Shown here piece by piece: positions 25,028 to 35,143 of a stretch of 64,000 nt of DNA. Below the pieces are notes generated by a model, which was not told where the DNA came from, did no database searches, and worked only from the letters and a program-made list of their open reading frames with translations. Location of the stretch: positions 104,897 to 168,896 of the forward strand of contig VZRG01001552.1 of NCBI GenBank assembly GCA_013397435.1. Reading direction: 5' to 3'. The DNA comes from Erythrocercus mccallii (lineage: Eukaryota; Chordata; Aves; Passeriformes; Dicruridae). How positions within the stretch are numbered: the stretch's first letter is position 1; each line of letters begins with the position of its first letter. A program made the translations under genes and the position numbers.

Positions 25028-25156
25028 ATGCGGAGCCCCGCCGCCCAGCACCGCGCCCGCCGCCGGGAGATGCTCCTCGTGCTCGCTCTGTGGCTAGCGT
25101 GGCAAGAAGCGCCCGCGGCGCCGACCCCCGCGGCGGAGGACATCACCCGGGGAGTT
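25028..25156 (+). CDS. MMP17: MMP17 (MT4-MMP) exon 1: signal peptide and start of prodomain
   Basis: First coding exon of matrix metalloproteinase 17, a GPI-anchored cell-surface zinc endopeptidase. It encodes residues 1-43. An arginine-rich n-region (residues 9-13) is followed by a hydrophobic core (MLLVLALWLAW, 15-25) and a small-residue AP-rich stretch where signal peptidase would cut (about 28-31), then AEDITRGV. Human MMP17 has the same layout and ends this exon in AED-S-GV. The start was chosen because 25028 is the first in-frame ATG although the frame is open for 87 codons upstream; it has G at -3. Met15 (25070) is a possible alternative start that would still leave the hydrophobic core. 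The donor GTGAGT at 25157 is strong and phase 0, joining to Asp at exon 2. The exon lies inside the CpG island. Confidence 0.88.
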
Positions 25157-25439
25157 GTGAGTTACCCGCGACCCCTGGCTCCGCTACCCCCTCCCCCGCC
25201 ACCCGCCTCACCGGGTACTCCCCCACCTTCGGGCATCGCCGGCCCACGCGGCGCTGGCCGAGCTTCGGCGGCTGGAAACGCTGCCTGGCGCGCCCCGCTG
25301 CCCGGTACCCTCTTTGCCGCCAGTACCCTCCATCGTGCTCCCGCTGATCAGGCCCCTTTACACTCGGGTGTCCCCTCCAGCATTATCTACGTGGTGCCGC
25401 TCGTTGCAGCTGGTGCCTCCCCCGCTCAGATGGAAGGGT

Positions 25440-25552
25440 CTGTTTATCCCCCCGCACCCAGTGCCCCCCACCCCATACCCCCTGCACCGAGCCCCTCGGA
25501 AGCCGGAGTCCCCCCTCCCTAGTCCAGTGCATCCCACCGCACCCAGTGCATG
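25440..25552. repeat. Degenerate C-rich repeat with CACCCAGTGC-like units
   Basis: Variants of CGCACCCAGTGC recur (near 25455 and 25538) together with CCAGTGCATCCC, CCCCACCCC and CCCCCTGCACC. One strand is strongly C-rich. It sits about 300 bases into intron 1 at the edge of the CpG island. It looks like an imperfect short-period repeat rather than coding sequence. Confidence 0.5.
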
Positions 25553-28457
25553 ATGCCTCTCCTGCACCCCAGCCTGCTGACCCAGCTTTCCCCCAGGCCA
25601 GTCAGCATCGTGGGGCAATGGCCTCACCAGCTTTCACACATGGATGGTGATTTCTCAGGCGCTAGGAAAGGGCTGGCCCGTCTCGTGGGCTCCCTGCCTG
25701 CCGTGGAGCCACACAAATTTCAACAGCAAGCAGGGCAAAACGGCACGTTTGGAGTCAGAGCGATCCCTTAGAACTGAGACATGCCTCGGGGGTATGTTAA
25801 GGGCTGCTCTATGCCCGCAGCAGGTGGAGGGTTGGCTCATGGCAGGAGTCTGCACAGCGCGGGCGCCCTTGTAGCCCTGCTTCTCCCCTCACAGGTGCCT
25901 GCTTAGTCTGCAGGGATATAACAGGTTTTAGCAGGTATGGAGATCTTAGGTCATGTCTCTGCCAGGTCATGGTGCCGGCAGGTCTATACAGCTTCACCCC
26001 CCTGAGAGGGGAGAAATTAAGGGTTTTCTCCTGGAGAAGGAAAAGTTTCTTGTAGCTTATACCAGTCGTAGATCAGAGACGTCCCGCGACTATATCAAAC
26101 CTGGGTGTCAGAAAGCCAACTGTGGCTGGGTGTGGACAGGCAGTCCAGTTTGGAGAAATTCTCTGAAATTCAGTGAATTTTAAAATGCTGCCAGTGCACT
26201 GCTGTGATGGCGGGAGGGAGGAAGGGTTTGCAGCAGGCAGGGTTATCTAATGAGCAGGGCTAGCTCAGAGCAGTGCGCCAGGACGCTGCCGCTCTGGCTC
26301 CAAGTGTGTGCTTTAGCTCACAGGCTCCGGCTCAGACACCTGCCAGGGAGGACAAAGCCTATCGTTCCCCGTCTCTTCCTAGGAGAATAGAAAATGTGGT
26401 GAATATAAATTATACCTGCATCATTATGGTGCATTCACTTTCCCCTGTAACCAGATATTTAAGCTGGAATTAATATTTCATGCCAACAGCATACGAATTG
26501 ATGTATTCTGCCCAAATCAATTTAACTCAAACTTTGTCTTTGACCTGCTTTTACCCTTGCTACCGAATATGCTGCACTCAGCTTTTACAGGGTAAATGTT
26601 AATACTCGAGGGGCTTACTAGTTACTGATGACAACTTTCAGGCATAAAGGTACCTTTTTAGTCCTGGAGTAGATTTGGGCACTCTCTCCAAAACCTACTG
26701 AAGAGCTGGGGCTGTCTGGCAAAGCAGAAGGTGCTGGGCACGATGGTAATCGAGCAGAAGTGAACTCCAGGAGAGGGGAGTTACATTGAACCGAGACTTA
26801 TTTAGGCTGGGAAGCCGACATTAAGGTTGTATAGTTGGTGTCAGGGTGCTATCTCCGTCCTGTGGATGTGCTTGCTGGGGCAAAGAATCTCTCCAGCTTG
26901 AGACAGCATTGGTGGGTTTCCAAAGGGGTTGAATGTAAATCAGGTTTATGCTTATGCCCTCTACTGAGCAGCAGGGAGCAGAGAAGCCAGATATTTTCAG
27001 AGGTTTTGTTAGAAAACTACCACTCTCTGGGAAGTGAGAGCTCAAGAATTATTTGACATCCACTTTACAAAGCAACTATGAAATGAAAGATCTTTGAGGC
27101 ATTTCAATCAAATATTTGAAATCTAAGAAGCATGACACCATGGCAATAGGAAGCTCTGCTAACCTTGGAAAATTATATCCAGCAATTCTGTGCAGAGCAC
27201 AATGTCAACAGAGCTTTTATAAATCAAATGCTCACCCCTTGCAAGCTAGAGATTTTCAGTGCTGAGCAGGACTGTGCCTCTGAGCTGTCCTCTGCTCCAC
27301 TCCTGCCTGAAGTTTGTTTTAAGTGAAACTGTTGCTGGGCCAAATTAAAGTTCAGCAAAATGGAAGAGGGCTATAATTCAAAGGCAGTGCTTGTTAGCAT
27401 GCTGCCCAAAGCAATATATCATGGAATGATTCTCCAGATTTAGTGGAATATCCTGCCCAGTTTATAAATTTAACTTGATTATTGTTTTTATTGTTCTCCA
27501 TTAGCTGCCCTGACAAAGAACATAAAATAACAGATGGAAGAGAGCTTGACTTGAGTGATTCCATTGAGTTTTAGTACGCAACTTTTGAGATTTGTGACTT
27601 TGCATTTTGCACTGCTGCCTTTACAGTAAACCCTCAACCCCTCGTCACTACAGCACTCACAAATTGCATCTTTTTATGGTTGTTGAGCTTGGACGTCTCA
27701 GGGGTGCAAGCAGCAAAAACTTCCTGTACACTAGTAGTGACTTGGTAATGAGAGCTCTCACTTCACTGGGCTTTGTACCAGGTCTGAGGGGAGGTCTACC
27801 TTCAAGCTGCACTTTTTGGAACAGCTGGCATGTGGAGTCTGAACACCGAAGGTGTTGACCTGGAGACTGCCTGGTTTGAAAGGGAGCTGGCTGTTCCTGC
27901 AGGCAGCTCCTGCCCACTGGGCTGCATTGCTGTTGTCTAGGGGACATGGCTATGAAGGGCAAAACCTGTGGCTTGAGGATGGACTGATGCCTGAGGCTGG
28001 GCAAGCTTGGCCCCAAGGGGGATGCTTTGCCTGGCACAGAGGTTGCCAGTCAGGAGCTGACAGTGGTGTGGTGGTGGTGGAAGCATCGCTGAGATCATCC
28101 TGTGTGGACTTGGGCTCTGGCATCAGCGGCTGAGGGATGCCAGAGCGCTGGGAAAGTGTTAGTTTGGTTACAAGAGAGTGGGTGAAAAAAAGAAGACTGA
28201 GTGGCTTTTTCTTGACTTGGTGGCCAAGGGTTAGAGGGAAGGTCTATGTATGCCCCCAGGGTGTTTCTCCAGCTGGGGATTGCTGGGTATTCCTGGGAGC
28301 TTTCATATGCACAGCCTCCTGCTCACAAAGCCCTGTCTGTGTTGCTCCCAGAGAAGTTGCTTCCAGGGGTTGGAGGCGATGATTTGCATTCATCGGTGGA
28401 GACCAGGGACCCTCGTCCCTCTCTGCCGTTATCCCAAGTGGCTCTTTGTTTAGGGCA

Positions 28458-28459
<2 letters not shown>

Positions 28460-28500
<41 letters not shown>
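28460..28500. repeat. 41-base uninterrupted poly-C tract
   Basis: Forty-one consecutive cytosines lie between GGGCAGG and GCCATTG. On the other strand this is poly-G. It makes artificial poly-proline, poly-alanine-like and poly-glycine frames on either strand. Homopolymers of this kind are hard to sequence, so the true length may differ. It lies inside MMP17 intron 1. Confidence 0.95.
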
Positions 28501-28501
<1 letters not shown>

Positions 28502-31500
28502 CCATTGTGGCCGCTTCTCATTTGAATGACAAGGATGCATTTGTGGGCAGAGCGAGGTGGCACAGAGCCCTTCGAGGCTCTGTCTCCCCGCCTTCCTCCC
28601 GGCTGGCTGTGGTGGGCCAGGGGAGAGACAGAGGTTCCTCTGTGTCCCCATGTCAGGGAGCAGAGGGACAGGAGGAACAGCAGTTTCTTATGAGTGTGTG
28701 CCCTGCGTCTCCCAAGTGCCAAATTTCAGAGTAGAGCCAGCCCAAGACTCATCCTTGCTGTTTCTGAGGTGCTTTCCCAGCCCTGAAGAGGGTAGGACCA
28801 TGCTGCTGCTGTCGCTGCCCACGTGCAGCATCCTGGTCCAGCTGCCCTCCTGCTCCTACCTGCCCAGAGTCAGCCAAGAACTCCCCTAAACTTCTGCATT
28901 TAAGTACCCAGTGGGGCATGTCCCTGAGACTTGTCTTAGCTCCTGGTTCAAGGCTTGGGGTAATCAGCCTCTTAAAGGAAAATCCTTGTACAAATGTAGG
29001 CTGTTCCCTGTATCAGGAGAAAGTACCCTACTTCTTTTGTTTCTGCTAATGGGGAAATTAAAAATTGATAATTCAAGTTGGAGCTTCATTCAGCCTTCTA
29101 AAATGGCTAGTCTTTAAGGACACAATGCTTAATAGAGTCCCTAAACAGCCTTGGAGAGAGGAGCTTTGCTTGGCCCCTCTGCCACTAAAGCACTTCATAC
29201 CTCCCCATATGGAGCAGTGCCCATCCCGGATCCATGAATTCCCTTCAAGAAAGCTAAGCTACCGTATTAAAAAAATAATAAAATGAAGTTGCTTACATTT
29301 TAAAGTACCTCTTGAAGCCAAAGTACAATGCAAACTAAATTGACAAAAGGCTGTCTGGAAGCTTTCAAACAGCCGGGCTGCTGTGAAAGCATTTAATCTG
29401 GTATTAAAGCCCTGGTTGGTGTGAACTGCTCCTTCCCTTTCAGATTTGAGACCTTCATGTACAGTAATGCAATTTCTTCCTGGACTTGGCTGCTATTGTG
29501 CTCCCAGCCATGGGAACTAGCCAGGGTAGTCAGGCCAAATTACCCGCTTTAATGAAATTCTGTCCTTGGGAAGTGTTCAGAGCCAGTGGGTAAAACCCTG
29601 CTGTCACCAGGGACTTCCCCCACAGTTGGTGCTGGGGATGGAGCAGTGAGCTCCTGCACTGGCCTCACTCCTCATCCCTGGCGCTGTGTTGGGGGTAGAA
29701 GTTCCTGGCTAGCAGGTCCCCCCTTCCCTGGCGGCAGCTGGGGCTGTACCTCCATCCTCTCCTTTTGCCCCTAAAATCTCCTGAGGCAAAGGGAGATTGC
29801 TGCCTGCAGGACTCAGCCTGGATATTTCATTATTCTTCCTCATTAAATTAAATGTGCAAAGAGGCGACACCAAATGTGATGCATTCCCATCCCTGCCCAG
29901 CATCGTCCAGGACTCTCCTGGTTTGGTGTTGGGTGTGACTCGCTAGTGGGACTGTGTGTGTTGGCTCTGCAGAGGACAAGGGGTCACATGGGAGTGACAT
30001 AGGTGAGGTAGTCATGAGACCGGAGGACTTGGCTGTGATGCTCTGTTTGTCCCGGCACGTTCATAATTGCCAGTGGCTGCTCACTGTGACTCATCATCAG
30101 GGCCATGCACTAATTTCTCATTATTTACTCATTGGCAAAAGTGCTGCAGGAATGGGGCTCTGTTGCTCTGGGAAAGGTCATGCTGTAGTTGAGGGAACCT
30201 TTATTTCTGGATGCTGGGGGGGCAGCTGGGTACCCTGTGTGTACCTCGTGTCCTGGCTGGCCCTGTGGAGGTGACAACATGAAAGGGAAAAGCCATCACA
30301 TCTCGGCTGATGATTAGCACTTTTTAAAGGGTCTTGCTCAGACTAGGGCACCACTTGAAAGCTTAGGATTTGCTTTCAAAATAACCTGAGATCTGACAGC
30401 AGCAGTTCTCAAAATTCTTTCTTTAATCAAAATCACTTAAAATGGGTAGATTTGGGAGTTTCAGAATCTCTTGCTGCTGCACACGTGCCAGCTGCATCTT
30501 CTTTGTCCCAGATTTTTATGAGGATTGTCTCTATTTTCTGGGTCAGAGAATTAAGAGATCTGATGTTATATTAAAAAAACACACACCAAACCACATATGC
30601 AAAGTTAAATCCAGTGCAAAACAAAGCAGACATGCAGGGGTGAGGGAAAGGAGCTGCTGAAGGTCCAGAGAGTTTTGGATCGGAACGAGAAACTGCCTTT
30701 GACAAAGGGTTTGTTCTGAGGGAAGACCTGACATGGTGTAAAAGCTGACATTCACCGAGGAGTGTGGTCTTCAGATGGGATTCTGGCTTTTTAATTACTC
30801 ATGGTGATTTAATAGAAAAGAACCTGATTGAATCTGAGGAACTTCCTGCGTCAGAATACACCATGTGCACAGAAAATTGTTCTTCCAGGAAATCTATAGA
30901 TGACCTACAGCTCCTGGTGACAACAGTCCAATACAGTGACTTGGGAAGTGGCAGTTTATTAAGGATTCTTTTTCATATTGTTTTTACAAGAGGGAGTTTC
31001 TGCCTGTTTCTGATGATCTGTGATCAGTCAGAGTTCTTCACACCGGCTCACATACTATTTCATCCTGACAATATTGATCTTTTGAGTGAACAAAAGCAAT
31101 TTTACTTGTGTCACAGGGCCCTTGCTCAGAGGTGATGTACATGTTTAGATTGTATTGTCTTGCCATTTAACAAACCCCAGCTGGCAGCTCTGTGGTTCAG
31201 CTCCCAGCTGCCGAAGATCATCCAGCAGTGCCAGTGCTGCTGTTACAACCTGTGTTTGCTCTGAGAACCAAGTGTGTTCTACACAGCCTGCCACACACAT
31301 CCTTCTTTAAGGATACAGGACAAAAGTCTTCCTCATCCAAAACAGAAGTAGGATATAAGTGGACTGCTTTACCCACAGGTGTCTTCATTTGTGGAGGTTG
31401 CTTGTCATGCACTGTGGTGGGGGCATTTAACCCCCACGCATCTTCCCCAGGGCTCACATCCAAAACCACCTGGCTCTGGATTTTTTCACTTTCCACCAAA

Positions 31501-33465
31501 TGCCTCTGTCTGGAGATGGCAGACTACCAAGAGATCAACAGGAAACTTCAAGGGCTTTTTGCAGACTTGAGGGATTTCACTGTCCAATGGCTGAGGAAGC
31601 AGATCTGAGGATGGTGTTAGGACCAAGGGAGCAGCTGAACCCTGGAGGGGACCCAAATGGGATAAAAAGATGAAAAAGACCAGTGTGTGAGGAAAGGGTT
31701 CCCACTGGATCACTTTTGAGAGGAAAACCTGGAAGCACTCTTCTGAGGAAGCATCCACTTATTGGCAGCTGTAGACTTCCCAAAATACTGCAAGTTCTAG
31801 GCTATAGTGCTTGTTCTTGACTGTCTACATATCAGTCAACCCTTTGTGAAGATTTGCTTTTCTCAGTGAGATGCTGTCATGCAGAAGTGCTGCTGCTGAT
31901 AGTGTGGTTGAAGTACATCTCAGGAGGAAGTTTCTCCTGTTTTCTTCAAAATGGAAGCTGTGACTTCTCTGAGCTGCTGGGTGACTCTGCTGGGCTTCTC
32001 CACAGATATAGTTACCGAAAACTTGGATGACTGCTGGGATTAAAGGCGTAACACGCGAAAATGCTCCTTTGGTCTTTCTGTAGCTACTGGTAAGTTTAGT
32101 TACAGGATCCCAACAAAAGCTCAAGGAGGAAAATGATACCATGACTGCTAGAGACAATCCCACCATGACTCCAGATCTAATTACCTGTAGCACTGCAGTT
32201 GATGTATTTGGTCTTTGTGAAAGGGTGTCAGGTCTCATTTGTCACTGAGCAAGAAAAAACCAGCAGTCTCTCGTGTTTTTCCTGAGTCCAATACATGCTA
32301 TCTCCTCTGGAGGTACTACATCCATTCCACATTAGTCATGTCCTGGCTGGTGCTTGGTCAAGGCTGTCTTTGACAAGGCTTGTGGTGAGGAACATGGGAG
32401 CTCCCACCAGCCCTTAGACTTGTTCCCACTGTGTTACTTGTGTTTACTTTGTAATTTCTGTCCCTCCGTCATGCTCACAGTGTCCCTCTGGCGCATCTGC
32501 CACAGTAGGACAATCAGTGATGATGCTCAAAAAGCATTTTTCTCCTTTGATAAACTCTCTGCATTAAGCTGGCTTTTATTTTTCTTGTTTGTTCTCCATT
32601 TTGATGCTGCTTGGCAAATTCCCGCTTGCTCTGTACCGAGCCATGCTGTCTCTACCTCTGCATCTTTCACATCAGAGATGCCTTTTTGTTCATAAATTAG
32701 AGAAAATTGGATTCACAAAAGGGAAGTTCCTCACGGACACACCTGTGAAATGTTTTATATGAAGGCACAGCTAAAGAGCGGTAGGGGCTTTTGCCACATT
32801 TTTTAATGCTGCAGCAATGTATCCTCCACGTCTGATCAATGAGACTCCGAAATGAGGAATCTTGCCTGGCCTCAGCCAGCACTGGAGTGTACAGCAATCC
32901 AGTCCTTCCTCCTGGGCGAGATGCATGTCACATTTCATGACAGAATGACAGGCCTGTCAGACAATCGGTTCCTGTTTTGGCATTTCTGATACACCTCGTG
33001 CTTTGGTACACACTCAGTGTCCAGAAAGATCAAGATAATCTAGAGGAAATCAACTGTCATGCTCCAGGGTCCTGTATGGTCAGTGAAGAGGCCAACACTG
33101 ATCTGTGCAGCCTTCTACATGCTCACCTGGGTTAAAAACCGACTTCTTTCTCTGCCTAAAGTCCACAGCATCAAGTTCCTGATCTGCCAGATTCTGTGGC
33201 ATGAGGTGTAGTTCCTGACCAAGCAGCTTCATCACTCCCTGGAAGGTGACCTGAGCTTTGAGATCCAGGTCTGAGTCAAAAGCTTCCTTTGTGAAGGGTA
33301 ATCCAGTCCAATCTGGAGCTGGATGGCTTTTGTATGTTTCTCATTCACATTTTCATTACTGGGGAGGGAACAGGGGGGTTACTTTCACTGCTTTATCTCT
33401 TCCCAGCAAAGTCTTCCCATGCTTCAGGAGCCCAGCACACCCTTCAGACAAAGCTCTTTCCCAAG

Positions 33466-33560
33466 AGGAATAGCTCCCAAAGGTTCATGCTCCCTGCCTG
33501 GTCTGTGCACGGGGCTGTGGAGGTTGGAGAAAACAGGTGCCAGTGGGAGCCCCTCTGCAA
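33466..33560 (+). repeat. Inverted-repeat arm A, 95 bp
   Basis: This segment, from AGGAATAGCTCCC to CCCCTCTGCAA, is the reverse complement of 35049-35143 with a single mismatch (C at 33503 against A at 35106). Identity stops abruptly at both ends: flanking bases outside and inside the arms do not match. No known repeat family is recognised, and no target-site duplication is evident. Confidence 0.9.
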
Positions 33561-33660
33561 CCGCCGAGGAACGCCTGTTCCCTCCCTGCAGCCCCTTCGT
33601 ATTGGCAGAGCTAGTCCAGAAAATCGCTTTTTTGAGCAAAAGGAGCTTATTTCTGCAATA

Positions 33661-33870
33661 GCGGACGTCGTGGTGACTCGCGGCTCCGGAGTCGAGATCT
33701 CCTGGGAGATGTGCATCAGCCGCTTTCCTTCTGTAGGAAAAACCCTGGGCGAGGCCCCGGCCCCGGCTCCCGCCGCTCCCGCCGCCGCGGGGACAGGAGC
33801 GGGCGGCGCCGCTCGGGGGACAGAGGAGCGTCTCGTCCGTGTTGTACCGATGCCCTCTTGTGGAAACTGG
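33661..33870. promoter_or_regulatory. Small CpG-rich islet within MMP17 intron 1
   Basis: CpG dinucleotides are dense from the GCGGACGTCGTGGTGACTCG block (33661 on) through CCGCCGCTCCC-type repeats and GGGCGGCGCCGC to about 33870, then fall off. This contrasts with the CpG-poor intron on both sides. A CRE-like GACGTC and GC-box-like GGGCGG are present. It could be an alternative promoter, an orphan CpG island or an unstable GC-rich repeat. No convincing downstream splice donor with MMP-like coding sequence was seen. Confidence 0.45.
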
Positions 33871-35048
33871 GAAAATATCCGAGAAAATATGCTGATGCTG
33901 GGCTGGGAGAGGTGGTTAGAAGCCCAGCCGTGAGAGCAGGGAGGAGTGCTGGGTGCTCCCCTGGGGCTGCACCGTGCCCCCTCCAGCTGCAGCCTGAGAG
34001 CCTTTGTCACTGCTGTCAATGGTATTGATGCTGTAAAAGATGCTATTAACTGAGCCCTTTGGGGCAGGGGATGCCAGGTCTCAAATCCTGCACCTTGTGC
34101 ACACCTTTCGTGGCTGAATCCCTGTATGGTGACAGCTGTCTGTACTTTAAATGGGTAAAGTTCCCCAAATGCCTCTGCACCTCCTTGCTATTGTTCTGCA
34201 GTAATTCCCATTTCCCTCATAGCAAACACCTTTATCAACAGCAGTACAAACTTCTCTTGAAAAAGCACTGAGCCTGCCAGGTGTCCCCTGTAGTTGCAGG
34301 GCAGGTACAGACCCCAACTTCAGCAGCTCTGCTGCTTTTCTTGAGAAGACATCATGCTGCTTTGGTTGTCTTCTGAAAATGTCAGTGGGTGAATGTGCCC
34401 AGGGGGGCCACAGGGCCAAAGTGCTGGCTTTCGCCTTCACAGACCCCAGCCCTGAGTCATACGCAGCAGCTCTGGCTGCAAAGGGTGATGATGAATGGCG
34501 GCTCTAGAGCAAACCTGCAGGTGCCAAGTGGCTTCTGACTCTGCCACCCACCTCGCTCCCAAGCCTCTTTGTAAGAGCTGGCAGAAATGGTGCTGTGCTG
34601 GGTAGGAAACACCAACCCAGCACCGTCAGTCTGTTTTCCATCCTCTGTTCTGTTTCCCTAGCCCTGTGGTGAGCGTCTTCCATTGCTGCTGCAGAACAGC
34701 CCTGGCAGTAGATCTGACTCTGCTGCCCAGGACCCCCATTCCCACAGCTCCCTGGAGTTCAAGTTCTCTTTATCTTCTCCACGTTTCTCTTCCATTTAAT
34801 TTATTAATATCCTTAACAAGCTGCTTATTTTAAATGTCTTAAAGAATTTTAACTGTTAAAACCAACTTGTCTCCTGCATTTTCCAGACTTGGCAGCTCCT
34901 CCCCCTTCCATGCTTTCCTGGAAAGCAGTGTCTATAAAAGCCCATCTGTGCTGGGTAGGTCACAAGTGCCAGCCCAGGAAGGGGATGTGCATCATCAGAG
35001 GTGAAAGGGAGCCAGCGCGTGGAATTGAGTGGAATTCATCCAGAGTCC

Positions 35049-35143
35049 TTGCAGAGGGGCTCCCACTGGCACCTGTTTTCTCCAACCTCCACAGCCCCGT
35101 GCACAAACCAGGCAGGGAGCATGAACCTTTGGGAGCTATTCCT
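35049..35143 (-). repeat. Inverted-repeat arm B, 95 bp
   Basis: Partner of 33466-33560 in opposite orientation, 94 of 95 positions identical by manual alignment. The two arms are separated by 1,488 bases that include the CpG-rich islet. An RNA from the intron could in principle pair across the arms. Confidence 0.9.

Larger units (their letters stand above)
24420..25300 (+). promoter_or_regulatory. MMP17: CpG island promoter of MMP17
   Basis: CpG density rises sharply from about 24420 and stays high through the first coding exon into the start of intron 1, against a CpG-poor surround. There are GC-box-like elements (for example ACCGCCTCCC near 24551) and no convincing TATA box, which fits a dispersed-start CpG-island promoter. 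The transcription start is not determinable from sequence. The + strand upstream of the coding start holds short upstream frames. A minus-strand frame across the island (24565-25146) is most likely a by-product of GC-rich composition; divergent transcription from the island is possible but not shown. Confidence 0.8.

Noticed and set aside
24565..25146. 193-codon minus-strand frame across the MMP17 CpG island
   Set aside because: Antisense shadow of GC-rich promoter and exon 1; Arg/Gly/Ala-rich with no family resemblance.
28244..28734. Poly-proline and poly-glycine containing frames over the poly-C run
   Set aside because: Artefact of translating a homopolymer.
33334..34019. Overlapping 199-codon (+) and 191-codon (-) frames
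   Set aside because: Both are produced by the CpG-rich islet, where stops are rare; opposite-strand overlap argues against coding.
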